18,917 nt of DNA from DATJHM01 sp035493895 (lineage in GTDB: Bacteria; Chloroflexota; Ktedonobacteria; Ktedonobacterales; Ktedonobacteraceae): NCBI GenBank assembly GCA_035493895.1, contig DATJHM010000101.1:1-18917 (forward strand), given 5' to 3'. A model generated the notes under the pieces. It did not search any database. It saw only the letters and a list, made by a program, of their open reading frames with translations, and was not told the origin of the DNA. Below are positions 1 through 7,158 of this stretch, piece after piece. Position 1 is the first letter of the stretch; the number at the start of each line of letters is the position of its first letter. Both the position numbers and the translations under genes were made by a program.

Positions 1-1
1 G

Positions 2-154
2 CTGAGGCGTGAGCCATTCCAGGAGTTGGAGTCCTGGCTCCACTCTTTTCGTCGCCTCTGGGAAGAACGCTTCGATCGTCTTGACGACTACATCCTGGAA
101 TTGCAGGCCACCGAGCAACACACCAGCAACCGAATTGAGGACACCAATGTTTGA
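2..154 (+). CDS. ArsR-family transcriptional regulator, C-terminal fragment (cut by window start)
   Basis: An open frame enters from the left edge and gives 50 residues before a TGA. It contains the stretch FRRLWEERFDRLDDYILELQ. This acidic/aromatic helix is the usual C-terminal tail of ArsR-type winged-helix repressors that are encoded directly before an SRPBCC (AHSA1) protein. The DNA-binding part lies outside the window. The stop overlaps the ATG of the next gene (ATGTTTGA at 147-154), so the two are translationally coupled and form the common ArsR-SRPBCC pair. The assignment rests on this tail and on the neighbour, and the ligand is unknown. Confidence 0.75.
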   Translation: MRREPFQELESWLHSFRRLWEERFDRLDDYILELQATEQHTSNRIEDTNV

Positions 155-647
155 TTACCTATCGCTGAGCCCTCGTATTGGGGAACAGGAATTTGTCGTG
201 GAACGGCAATTCACCGCACCCCGCACGCTGATGTTTCAAGTGTTCACCCAGCCGGAACATCTCAAGCGCTGGTGGGCGCCACAGCCGTACACCATTCCCG
301 TCTGTACCATCGACTTGCGGCCTGGTGGCATCTGGCACTACTGCCTGCGCTCGCCCGAGAATCAAGAGCAGTGGGCGCGCAGTGTGTACCGCGAGATCGT
401 GCCGCCGGAGAAGCTGACCTACACCACGACCTTTGCCGACGAGCATGCCAACCCCATCGAGGGGATGCCGGAGCACCTGACCACCTTGATCTTCACGGAA
501 GAGGCCGGGAAAACGAGCGTGACTGCTCATGTCCAGTTCGCGAGTGCGGCGGCGCTTTCTGTCGCTGTCGATATAGGTATGCTGCAAGGGATGAGCATGA
601 CCTGGGAGTACCTGGTCGAGTATGTGCGAGGGTTGCAAGCCAGGTAA
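147..647 (+). CDS. SRPBCC / AHSA1-domain protein
   Basis: A 166-residue protein of the START-like SRPBCC fold, Aha1-C-terminal-like (AHSA1) subgroup, with a hydrophobic ligand-binding cavity. Diagnostic features are the N-terminal strand with VERQFTAPRTLMFQVFTQPEHLKRWW (residues 18-43), the strand near residue 60 (DLRPGGIWHY), and the C-terminal long helix GMSMTWEYLVEYVRGL. The start at 147 was chosen over an in-frame codon at 9 because an AGGA motif (138-141) precedes it at good spacing and the residues upstream are out of family. It overlaps the preceding ArsR gene by 8 nt, so the regulator probably controls it. Small-molecule binding or stress detoxification is typical of the family, and the actual ligand is unknown. 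Confidence 0.88.
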   Translation: MFDYLSLSPRIGEQEFVVERQFTAPRTLMFQVFTQPEHLKRWWAPQPYTIPVCTIDLRPGGIWHYCLRSPENQEQWARSVYREIVPPEKLTYTTTFADEHANPIEGMPEHLTTLIFTEEAGKTSVTAHVQFASAAALSVAVDIGMLQGMSMTWEYLVEYVRGLQAR

Positions 648-828
648 AGGAGAAGACCAAGTCCACCGTCACCGGCCTGGAAGTCGCGATTTTGACGAAA
701 AAGGACGATGGACTTTTTAACTTTGAGTGAGCAAGATTGGAGAAGTTTTTTCGCATCTCTGCCAGGTATACTGTTTGTTACGAGGCAGTTGTTAAGTAGT
801 ATAGCATTCACAATGATTGGAGAACACC

Positions 829-1389
829 ATGGGAAAAGTCATGTTTGGCCTTTCGGTCTCACTGGATGGATTTATCGCTGATAACAAAGATGATGTCTCA
901 GAAGTCTTCGCCTGGATGGGAAGCGCCATGGAACAGTTCCATGAAGTTGTGGGCGACGCGCTGAGCGAGAACGGCGCGGTGATCATGGGGCACAGAAGCT
1001 TCGATCAGATTTACGGTGAGCAGGGGTGGGTCTTTCCTGATGGCACAGCTCCCGACTGGCCGGTGATTGTCTTGCAATCGCATGCACGAGCATCAGAGAA
1101 AAAAGGCAAGACGCACTTTTACTTTGTCACCGATGGCATCCAAAGCGCGATTGCGAAAGCCAAGGAGCTCGCAGGCGAGAAACATGTGGCCCTGCATGGG
1201 GCCAGCTCCGTCCAACAAGCCTTGAAGGCGGGGCTGCTCGACGAGATCAATCTCAGCATCGCCCCGGTGCTGCTGGGCGAAGGCGTTCGCCTCTTCGATC
1301 ACCTCGGCCCAGAGCCGATCCACCTGGAACATATTCGCACGCTTGAGACGCCGGGCGCCACCCATCTCTCGTTTCGCGTGGTGAAGTAA
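829..1389 (+). CDS. Dihydrofolate reductase family protein (RibD C-terminal domain-like)
   Basis: A 186-residue single-domain protein of the DHFR/RibD_C superfamily, predicted to bind NADPH. The N-terminal strand and turn VMFGLSVSLDGFIAD (residues 4-18), VIMGHRSFDQ (51-60), LHGASSVQQALKAGLLDEI (122-140) and the conserved PVLLGEGVRLFDHL (146-159) are typical of the stand-alone YwjB/YyaP-like branch. That branch is common in soil bacteria and rarely has a known substrate. The ATG at 829 is preceded by GGAG (819-822) at 6 nt. A TTG at 817 is in frame, but it sits inside this ribosome-binding site and is rejected. The gene lies alone, 181 nt after the SRPBCC gene. The family call is secure, the reaction is not. 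Confidence 0.88.
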   Translation: MGKVMFGLSVSLDGFIADNKDDVSEVFAWMGSAMEQFHEVVGDALSENGAVIMGHRSFDQIYGEQGWVFPDGTAPDWPVIVLQSHARASEKKGKTHFYFVTDGIQSAIAKAKELAGEKHVALHGASSVQQALKAGLLDEINLSIAPVLLGEGVRLFDHLGPEPIHLEHIRTLETPGATHLSFRVVK

Positions 1390-1425
1390 GACTGGCTTCG
1401 TCTCTCTGAGAATGGAAAGGAGAAA

Positions 1426-1563
1426 ATGCGACGAGCGGGAGCCAGAACGAGAGAAGCGCTGGAAGCAGTAATGAGTCAAGCGTTACTCACCATTACCGCT
1501 CAAGATGCACAAGGGTGGTTCCAGCATTGTGGCTATGTTCTCACCCACGAAAGGAAAAGCTAA
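1426..1563 (+). pseudogene. IS630-family transposase remnant (C-terminal 45 codons)
   Basis: This short frame encodes RTREALEAVMSQALLTITAQ then DAQGWFQHCGY. That is the tail expected of IS630/Tc1-type transposases, whose last helix ends in a D-A-x-x-W-F-x-H-C-G-Y signature. The in-frame sequence before the ATG does not continue the family, and no DDE catalytic residues are present. It is therefore a decayed 3' end left by a deleted insertion sequence. A GGAG (1419-1422) precedes the ATG by chance or as a relic. The remainder of 1390-1753 holds no other gene. A weak TTGATA/TATTTT pair at 1684-1711 could be a promoter for the next gene. Confidence 0.7.
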
Positions 1564-1753
1564 ATAAAAGCTCAATCTTTGAGCACACCGCTGTAAAAGG
1601 GCGCGGTACGGAGGTTCCATTGGCATGCGAGCGCACACTTGATGTATACTGATGATTAATGTATGGCAGCTTAGAATCCGTCATTGATAGAGAGAAAAGG
1701 CCATATATTTTAAGAAGCAGAGTAGATCAAAAAAGTATGCTGGAGAGTATTAT

Positions 1754-2158
1754 ATGAGCTCGTCATTATCCGCTTTCACGCCATTGCTGAAGGGAAACTA
1801 TGCCCGCCTGACCACCTTCCGTAAAAATGGCGCGGCAATTGCAACACCCATGTGGTTCGCTGAAAATGCCGGTGTGGTCTATATGTATACCGACGCGACT
1901 TCCGGGAAGGTAAAACGTATTCGTAACTCGGGTCGCGTCACGCTGGCTCCCTGTACTGCCAGAGGCAAGGTGACGGGCGCGGAGGTTGAGGCTCAGGCAA
2001 GAATCGTGAGCGATTCCCAGGAAATAGCACGTGCTGAGGCTGCGCTGGCAAAAAAATATGGCATACGGCGGCGTCTCCTCTATTTTGCCTTCTCTCTTAT
2101 GAGTATGGTTCGACGCCAGACCAATGATACCGATGTATACCTGGCTATCGAAGCCTGA
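1754..2158 (+). CDS. PPOX-class F420- or FMN-dependent oxidoreductase
   Basis: A 134-residue split-barrel flavin-binding protein of the pyridoxamine 5'-phosphate oxidase-like superfamily, of the short F420-dependent type also common in Actinobacteria. Seen directly are YARLTTFRKNGAAIATPMWF (residues 16-35), VVYMYTDATSGKVKRIRNSG (41-60, the phosphate-contacting K-x-x-R-I-R-x-x motif) and VTLAPCTARGKVTGAEVEAQ (62-81). It probably reduces a small molecule in the cytoplasm using F420H2 or flavin, and the substrate is not predictable. The ATG at 1754 follows GGAGAG with 6 nt spacing. Its 3' end overlaps the convergent TetR gene by 14 nt, so transcription of the two may interfere. Cofactor choice between F420 and FMN is uncertain. 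Confidence 0.87.
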   Translation: MSSSLSAFTPLLKGNYARLTTFRKNGAAIATPMWFAENAGVVYMYTDATSGKVKRIRNSGRVTLAPCTARGKVTGAEVEAQARIVSDSQEIARAEAALAKKYGIRRRLLYFAFSLMSMVRRQTNDTDVYLAIEA

Positions 2159-2843
2159 TAGAGGCTCCTTCTCCGCAGTGTGGATGCTTTCTCTCTGCAT
2201 TTGCCATGGCGATGCTTTCCAGCAGGCTGTGTACACCGGCACGAATCCGCTCCGGCGAGTAGCCGCGTATATTGCGCTGGAAAAGATAGAGGTCGATATC
2301 GAGCGGTGCCAGCAACGCATCGGCAAGATATTCCGCCTCGTTCAGCGAATCGTTGTGCCGAGAATGTTCTCCGCTACGTTTCAGTAAATCAAGCGTGACC
2401 TGATATTCCCACTGATAGCGGGGACAATGATACATGGAAAAGTCACGTGTTCCTGATTCCTGATTGCGAATTGCCCTCAGCAGGGTAAAATGCTCCTCAT
2501 TAAAAGTGATGAGTTGATCCATGAACCAGCTGAGCAGCGTAAAGGGAGACGCGCTCGGCTGTGCCGAGTCCAGATACTGCTCGACTTCCATCTGCAACTG
2601 ATTCTCGTACGTTTCGAGCAAGGCGAGGCATAATGCTCCCTTATGTGCATACTTGCGGTACAATGTGCCTTTCCCGACGCCTGCTACCTGCGCGATCTCT
2701 TCCATCGTCACCGCACAGATATTGTTGTTGGCAAACAGATATTGGGCTGCGGCCAGGATGCGTCGTCGTCCCTCGGCTACATCCCGCCTCTCGGGACGTA
2801 CTGAGGTGGGTGCTTTGTCGTCCAGATGTTTCATGACTTCCAT
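2145..2843 (-). CDS. TetR/AcrR-family transcriptional repressor
   Basis: A 232-residue regulator. Residues about 24-70 form the TetR N-terminal DNA-binding domain, with the helix-turn-helix read as TMEEIAQVAGVGKGTLYRKY (46-65). The C-terminal about 150 residues are an all-helical ligand-binding and dimerisation domain with no family-specific ligand motif visible. The ATG at 2843 is preceded only by a purine-rich AAGAAAG stretch, and an internal ATG three codons later (M4) is an alternative. The gene is transcribed toward the PPOX gene and overlaps its end. It faces the HxlR-type gene across the double promoter at 2924-2993, where imperfect palindromic sites lie between -35 and -10. The simplest reading is that it represses itself and the divergent gene. 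Confidence 0.9.
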   Translation of the reverse strand: MEVMKHLDDKAPTSVRPERRDVAEGRRRILAAAQYLFANNNICAVTMEEIAQVAGVGKGTLYRKYAHKGALCLALLETYENQLQMEVEQYLDSAQPSASPFTLLSWFMDQLITFNEEHFTLLRAIRNQESGTRDFSMYHCPRYQWEYQVTLDLLKRSGEHSRHNDSLNEAEYLADALLAPLDIDLYLFQRNIRGYSPERIRAGVHSLLESIAMANAERKHPHCGEGASIRLR

Positions 2844-2923
2844 TGCTTTCTTTTTTTTAAGCTCATTATTCTTATTGTACGCTTAATTCCTGGCAACGTG
2901 AAGCCGGTGGGCTCTTTTTCGGC

Positions 2924-2952
2924 TTGACAAAAGTGGACGCTCGTACTATATT
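2924..2952 (+). promoter_or_regulatory. Sigma-70 promoter toward the HxlR-type gene, with operator in its spacer
   Basis: TTGACA (2924-2929), 17-nt spacer, TATATT (2947-2952). The -35 is consensus and the spacing ideal. The expected start is near 2960, giving a leader of about 110 nt before the ATG at 3073. The spacer is occupied by GGACGCTCGTAC, so a bound dimer would block polymerase. Confidence 0.8.
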
Positions 2953-2964
2953 TTACTTACAAAC

Positions 2965-2993
2965 AATATAGTACGAGCGTCCACTTTTGTCAA
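2965..2993 (-). promoter_or_regulatory. Sigma-70 promoter toward the TetR gene, exact mirror copy
   Basis: On the minus strand TTGACA (2993-2988), 17-nt spacer, TATATT (2970-2965). It is identical base for base to the plus-strand promoter. Its transcript would run leftward through the other arm to the TetR gene starting at 2843. The two -10 boxes are only 12 nt apart, so both promoters cannot be occupied by polymerase at once. Confidence 0.78.
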
Positions 2994-3072
2994 ATGGGGG
3001 AAGTTTGACCGCCAGAGATGAGTGAGCGGGGCATTGTGACACTCCGCATCTATTGAATAAAGGAAATTTGCT

Positions 3073-3459
3073 ATGGAGCCGTGCAGGCAATCGTCAGCGA
3101 TCTCAGCATGTTCAGGAGGAAAGAAAACTGTTCGAGAAGAGAGAGACAAGCTGTCAGCTTGTCACCACATGATTTCCCAGCACTATCAACAGGCCATCAA
3201 TCTCATCGGGAGACGCTGGGTACTACAGATCCTGACCGTGTTGCTGACGGCCCCGCACCAGTTTATGCAAATCGAGGCGTTGATCGGGGGCATTAGCTCC
3301 AATATGCTCGCAATACGTTTGCGCGAACTCGAGCAGGAAGGCATGATCGAGCGTCGGGTGCGAGAGGAGACTCCCGCACGTGTTGAATATTGCCTGACGG
3401 AAAAGGGCCGCGCTATGGAAGAGGTAATCTCTGCCCTCAGATGTTGGAGTTCGCGCTGA
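3073..3459 (+). CDS. HxlR-family (MarR-like winged-helix) transcriptional regulator
   Basis: A 128-residue winged-helix regulator of the HxlR/DUF24 type. Recognisable segments are AINLIGRRWVLQILTVLLTA (41-60, the IGGKW..LIL helix of the family), GGISSNMLAIRLRELEQEGM (72-91, recognition helix) and the wing ERRVREETPARVEYCLTEKG (93-112). C30 lies at the N-terminal position where many HxlR proteins carry a redox- or electrophile-sensing cysteine. The N-terminus is about 20 residues longer than usual. The ATG at 3073 is preceded by AAGGAAA at about 8 nt. It is divergent from the TetR gene and driven by the promoter at 2924-2952. No target gene lies immediately downstream, so what it regulates is open. 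Confidence 0.88.
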   Translation: MEPCRQSSAISACSGGKKTVREERDKLSACHHMISQHYQQAINLIGRRWVLQILTVLLTAPHQFMQIEALIGGISSNMLAIRLRELEQEGMIERRVREETPARVEYCLTEKGRAMEEVISALRCWSSR

Positions 3460-3477
3460 TATGCAATCGATTATCCC

Positions 3478-3565
3478 TGTAGAGGCGCGTCTTGTCTGCG
3501 CCAGGGGTCGCCTCCTCAGTCGCGTTTGGCTGGGGCCCCCGGCGTAGACAAGCAACGCCTCTACA
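3478..3565. repeat. Interspersed REP-like repeat pair forming a hairpin between convergent genes
   Basis: Two copies of a 25-nt motif (TGTAGAGGCG...CTTGTCT.CGCC) occur in inverted orientation at 3478-3502 and 3541-3565 and match at 21 of 25 positions. The 38-nt loop between them is GC-rich. The pair sits between the end of the HxlR-type gene and the end of the minus-strand dehydratase gene, where it could act as a bidirectional terminator or mRNA-stabilising hairpin, although no U-tract follows. Related single copies are at 8654-8685, 10573-10591 and 18329-18354. Confidence 0.8.
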
Positions 3566-3620
3566 AAGGGTATATGATTTACGAGATGATAACCCACGCA
3601 AATGGAATTACTTGTACCCG

Positions 3621-4787
3621 TTAATGTGCCGCTTGCCGGAATTGCCAGTTATCCGCAAAGAGATCGAAGAAGACATCTTTGCGCGTATGCTCAGCAGCCA
3701 GCGCCTCATTCAGCTTGACTCCCAGACCCGGCGCAGTCGGCAACGGGAAACAACCATCTTCGCGGGAGACCTCAGGTGCGCCCTCGACGATATCTTTCAC
3801 CCACGAATCCGCAAAATCGTTGAAATGCTCCTGAATTTTGAAATTCGGCGTGCAGGCTGCGAGATGCAGCGCCGCCATCGTGCCAACGGGACCACACACA
3901 TTATGGGGCGCAATCAGCATGTAATACGCATCCGCCCACGCCGCCAGCTTCTTCGTCGCCAGAATGCCGCCGAAATGGCTGATATCCGCCTGCACAATAT
4001 CGGCCGCCTGAAGCTCAAATAACTCGCGAAACTCATACGACGTATGCAGACGCTCGCCGGTCGCAATGGGAATGCCGAGAGGCGCAGCCGCATCGGACAC
4101 CTTTTTCAGTACGGCCAGATTCTCTGGCGGGACCGGCTCTTCAAACCAGCCGGGCGAGAAGCGGGTCAATTCCCGCATCAATTTGATGGCTGTTGTGGCA
4201 TTAAAACGTCCATGCATCTCCACGAAAATCTCGTTCTCGTCGCCGATAGCATCGCGTATGGCCTCGATGAGCTGAATAGAGTGATGCGCTTCTTTGCGCT
4301 CCAGTTCGTAGAATCCTGCCCCAAAAGGATCAACTTTGAGCGCGTGATAACCGCGTGCGATGACGCGTTTTGCGGCCTCCGCGAAGCTCTCAGGCGTGCG
4401 TTCTACGGTATACCAGCCATTCGCATATGCCGGAATACGCTCGCGAACCGAACCTCCGAGCAGTTGATAGACGGGGACGCCGAGGGCCTGCCCTTTGATA
4501 TCCCAGCACGCCATCTCGATCATGGCAATCGCTGTCATCATGATCTCGCTCGGGCGTGCGAAATCTTTGCGAAACATCCGTTGTACAAGATCTTCAATCT
4601 TCATCGGGTCCGAGCCGAGAATGTGGTGTTTCCCCGCCTCCTGCAAATATCCCAGCAAAGAGTCGGTGTGATTGACCATACGCGCTTCACCAATGCCGCT
4701 GAGCCCTTCGTCCGTTTCCACGATCAGATAAGTGAGATTGCGCCACGGCGTACCCACGACGAGCGGTCTGATAGCACTGATCTTCAT
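3621..4787 (-). CDS. Enolase-superfamily dehydratase (mandelate racemase/muconate lactonizing type)
   Basis: A 388-residue enzyme, normal length for the family. The N-terminal capping domain is residues 1-125 and a TIM barrel follows. Catalytic features seen: K151-V-D153 (base, LKVDPF), metal-ligand candidate E190 in FVEMHGRFN, E216/E217 in GWFEEPVPPEN, E245 in ATGERLHTS, D268 in QADISHFGG, and H295 in LIAPHNVCGPVG. This pattern fits a divalent-metal-dependent sugar-acid dehydratase that abstracts the proton alpha to a carboxylate and eliminates water to a 2-keto-3-deoxy acid. The exact substrate (galactonate, gluconate or another) cannot be read. The start at 4787 was chosen because GAAGGAGA precedes it by 5 nt. 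A longer in-frame extension overlaps the upstream gene and is not family-like. It lies 25 nt behind the dehydrogenase gene as the second gene of an operon. Confidence 0.9.
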   Translation of the reverse strand: MKISAIRPLVVGTPWRNLTYLIVETDEGLSGIGEARMVNHTDSLLGYLQEAGKHHILGSDPMKIEDLVQRMFRKDFARPSEIMMTAIAMIEMACWDIKGQALGVPVYQLLGGSVRERIPAYANGWYTVERTPESFAEAAKRVIARGYHALKVDPFGAGFYELERKEAHHSIQLIEAIRDAIGDENEIFVEMHGRFNATTAIKLMRELTRFSPGWFEEPVPPENLAVLKKVSDAAAPLGIPIATGERLHTSYEFRELFELQAADIVQADISHFGGILATKKLAAWADAYYMLIAPHNVCGPVGTMAALHLAACTPNFKIQEHFNDFADSWVKDIVEGAPEVSREDGCFPLPTAPGLGVKLNEALAAEHTRKDVFFDLFADNWQFRQAAH

Positions 4788-4812
4788 AGAAATCTCCTTC
4801 TCTACTTTGAGT

Positions 4813-5862
4813 TTATGCAACGCGTAAGACAATTTTGGTGGCCGCAGCCTGTCCACCCACAAGCTCAGCAAATGCATCACCGCCTGCTGCCAGCGGTCGC
4901 TCTTCTAGCCAGTTTGTCCCGGATTGGAAGATGCCCTGCTTCAGGAAGGTCAATGCCTCCTCAAAATCGGCGCGGTCATAGCTAAAGCTGCCGCTGATGG
5001 TTATCTCTTGCCTGACGAGGTAGTTGGCAGCTAACGGTGAGGCTTCGTCGTGCAGACCGATGAAAACGATGTGCCCGCCCGGCATTACGACCTGAAGCGC
5101 CTGCGTACGCGTGATCGTCGCGCCGACCGCATCGATGACGACATCAAAGCCCTCCGGTGCCGCTTGCTGAAGTTTCTGGCTGGCGTCCGCCTCGCGCACA
5201 TTGATCGTGGTTTGCGCACCCCATTCCTGCGTGACACGCAGACGCGGCTCGGAAAGATCGCTGACGGTCACGTTTTGAATGCCCATGGCGCGCGCCGCGA
5301 TCAGGCAGAAGAGGCCGATTGGCCCGGCACCCTGGATCAGCAGACTCTGACCTTCTTTGATTTGTGATTGCTTTACGGCACGGATGGAGCAGGCAAGGGG
5401 TTCGGTTAAGGCTGCGACTTCGTAAGAGAGGGTGTCAGGCAGAGGATAACATTGCGCGGCTGGCACGGCCACGAATTGTGCGAATGCGCCGGGAGCGTGA
5501 ATGCCGATGATTGCGCGCTGACGGCAGAGATTGACCAGCCCTTTCCGGCAAAGCGTACAACTGCCGCAAGCGATCAGCGGGTTAAAGGTCACGCGCGTTC
5601 CCACGCTGGCGCTACTGCTATCCGCTAATGTGCCGCCGTTCGCCTGTACAATCATGCCGCTGGCCTCATGTCCCATGATTAGCGGCGGTTTACGTAAACT
5701 ATTTTCACCCAGATAGCCGCTCAACTCTGATCCACAGATGCCTGCTGCCTGGACGGCAATCAGCACTTCAGCGGGACGCAGCTCCGGCACCGCAAGCTGT
5801 TGCATCTCCATCGCACGAGGCCCTGTCCATACCAGGGCTTGCATCTCTTTTTTCTGGCTCAT
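4813..5862 (-). CDS. Zinc-dependent medium-chain alcohol/polyol dehydrogenase
   Basis: A 349-residue MDR-superfamily enzyme. Catalytic zinc ligands are C43 (GICGSE), H65-E66 (GHEASG) and E154 (TEPLACS). Structural zinc is held by C99, C102, C105 and C113 (CGSCTLCRKGLVNLC). The Rossmann motif GAGPIG is at 178-183, followed by VSDLSEPRL with an acidic residue (D202) after strand 2, which favours NAD over NADP. It resembles threonine, sorbitol and galactitol-phosphate dehydrogenases. Its position 25 nt before a sugar-acid dehydratase suggests oxidation of a polyol or sugar whose product is then dehydrated. The start at 5862 is taken by homology. Its ribosome-binding site is weak, and M7 is an alternative. 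The frame stays open upstream to 6024 but that stretch contains the promoter. Confidence 0.9.
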   Translation of the reverse strand: MSQKKEMQALVWTGPRAMEMQQLAVPELRPAEVLIAVQAAGICGSELSGYLGENSLRKPPLIMGHEASGMIVQANGGTLADSSSASVGTRVTFNPLIACGSCTLCRKGLVNLCRQRAIIGIHAPGAFAQFVAVPAAQCYPLPDTLSYEVAALTEPLACSIRAVKQSQIKEGQSLLIQGAGPIGLFCLIAARAMGIQNVTVSDLSEPRLRVTQEWGAQTTINVREADASQKLQQAAPEGFDVVIDAVGATITRTQALQVVMPGGHIVFIGLHDEASPLAANYLVRQEITISGSFSYDRADFEEALTFLKQGIFQSGTNWLEERPLAAGGDAFAELVGGQAAATKIVLRVA

Positions 5863-5966
5863 CACGTTGCATCTTTCTTTTTCTTCATTGAATCGTCCTG
5901 GCGCATTTGAATGGGGATGGTGGGCATGTGCTTCGCGCCTGAAAAGTGGTAAGATGATTTGTCCAA

Positions 5967-5996
5967 AATATACCACCCGCGTCATTCCGCTGTCAA
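5967..5996 (-). promoter_or_regulatory. Sigma-70 promoter for the dehydrogenase-dehydratase operon
   Basis: On the minus strand TTGACA (5996-5991), 18-nt spacer, TATATT (5972-5967), giving a leader of about 100 nt before the ATG at 5862. Inverted hexamers GTGGTA (5946-5951) and TACCAC (5971-5976) straddle the -10 and start site. They may be half-sites for a repressor, but six bases each is weak evidence. Confidence 0.72.
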
Positions 5997-6240
5997 AGCG
6001 TTGAGCCGCCTGGGAAGGCCTCATAGGGGATATCTATGAGCTCAATGGGTCGGGGTCGGCGAATCGTTTGGAATGCACGCGGGGGGATAGGCGAGTGGTT
6101 CGAGGGCGGTAATTCCTGTTTGCGTGGCGGCCCGCATGGACATCATGAGGGACCTGACTGCGGCTCCCTCTTCAGTTAGCATCCTTTGGGCCGCCTCTTC
6201 TATTTTATACATTTCTATTGAGTTTGACAAGCCCCTTTTT

Positions 6241-6993
6241 CTAAGAAGACAAATTTCCCTTGCTTGCTTCGGCCTTGCGCAGATACTGGCTATCGATATG
6301 ATGTTGCCAGAAGGTGAGAAAGGATTTGCGGTACTTTGGCAGTCTGGCCCGTCCTCGCCAGGTCGATCGGTCTGCAAAGCTTTTGATTTCGGCTGACGGC
6401 GCAAAATAAGCGATGGCGTTGTCTGCCGAGAGCACAAAGGGCGCGAAGCCATAATACATCGTAATCCAATCCGCAACCAGCGCGCCAGTGCGGTGGTTCC
6501 CTTCAATATAGAGCTGCGGATAGCCAAGAATGCTCACATAGATTTCCGCCGCCAGCTTGAGAGGATAATCACCATGCTTTCTGTGCTCCTCGTACCACTG
6601 TTGCAGCGGCCAGATATGCTGGTAGAATTTTTCCGCCGTTGCCTCACGCGCTTTGACATATTCAGCGAGCAAGCGTTGATCTGTCCCGTAATGAACGCGC
6701 TCATTCAGTAGCAGCATGTGCGCGATGCTTTCGGACGAAAATGGCGGGATGCGCTGTGCGAGCAACTCATCCAGATAGCTATAAGCGCTCAGCATTCTCA
6801 TCCTCACGGTATCCGTAAAAGGCGTATCTTTGCGCCCGATCCCGCGCAACTCCAACTCATCGTCGATCTTCTCCCACTGCTCCTCGACGGTCTTGAGGGA
6901 AGCATCGATACGCTCCAGATACAATCGCTCAGGATGAGGCTTCACTCTTGCCCTTTTGTGCTGCTTGATCGATTTCTGCATTTGCTTTGCCAC
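6241..6993 (-). CDS. Fic-fold protein with altered catalytic motif
   Basis: A 250-residue protein whose residues 85-180 read as a Fic core. The helix with LLLNERVHYG is followed by AAEIYVSILGYPQLYIEGNHRTGALVADW, in which the E-G-N-x-R-T-G part of the Fic motif (164-170) is clear. The canonical motif is HPFx(D/E)GNGRTG, and the histidine needed for AMP or phosphate transfer aligns with Q160 here. The protein may be inactive, regulatory, or use other chemistry. The N-terminal 20 residues are very basic. The start is unsure: GTG at 6993 has GGAG only 3 nt away, while the ATG at 6981 would lie 15 nt from it. It is monocistronic and divergent from yhfZ. No antitoxin-like partner is visible nearby. 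The stretch 6042-6240 after it holds no supported gene. Confidence 0.72.
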   Translation of the reverse strand: MAKQMQKSIKQHKRARVKPHPERLYLERIDASLKTVEEQWEKIDDELELRGIGRKDTPFTDTVRMRMLSAYSYLDELLAQRIPPFSSESIAHMLLLNERVHYGTDQRLLAEYVKAREATAEKFYQHIWPLQQWYEEHRKHGDYPLKLAAEIYVSILGYPQLYIEGNHRTGALVADWITMYYGFAPFVLSADNAIAYFAPSAEIKSFADRSTWRGRARLPKYRKSFLTFWQHHIDSQYLRKAEASKGNLSS

Positions 6994-7129
6994 ATTCTCC
7001 AGACGGGATGTTGCAGTATTTTCTATACAAACCGACGTTCCGGCGTGAACCTGACGAAAAGCGTACCACTCACTCTACTAACTCTAGCATATATTTGGCA
7101 CGGTTGCCTGTTTCCTATCTCATCAACAA

Positions 7130-7158
7130 TTGACAGCCGGTAATTTCCTGATTATACT
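7130..7158 (+). promoter_or_regulatory. Near-consensus sigma-70 promoter of the yhf cluster
   Basis: TTGACA (7130-7135), 17-nt spacer, TATACT (7153-7158). Expected transcription start is near 7165, about 30 nt before the yhfZ ATG. The 20-bp palindrome directly after the -10 covers the start site, so this strong promoter is probably kept repressed. Confidence 0.82.

Larger units (their letters stand above)
2924..2993. repeat. 29-bp perfect inverted repeat containing two mirror-image promoters
   Basis: Positions 2924-2952 and 2965-2993 are exact reverse complements (29 of 29), separated by a 12-nt AT-rich spacer. Each arm starts with TTGACA and ends with TATATT. Each also contains GGACGCTCGTAC, an imperfect palindrome (GGACG-CT-CGTAC, one mismatch per half) of the kind TetR-type dimers bind. 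No target-site duplication flanks it, so it is not an obvious insertion. It separates the divergent TetR (minus) and HxlR-type (plus) genes. The duplicated operator is an inference from symmetry and position. Confidence 0.9.

Noticed and set aside
2924..2993. Inverted repeat considered as a terminator or a MITE
   Set aside because: No U-tract follows either arm and no target duplication flanks it. The arms carry well-spaced promoter boxes instead.
4044..4985. Long plus-strand open frame of 313 codons
   Set aside because: It lies antisense to the dehydratase and dehydrogenase genes, whose motifs are complete. Its translation is arginine/histidine-rich with no family features.
6042..6212. Possible 56-residue minus-strand gene after the Fic gene
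   Set aside because: It begins MYKIEEAAQRMLTEEG and looks helical, but there is no ribosome-binding site and its C-terminus is proline-rich and unstructured. Support is too weak.
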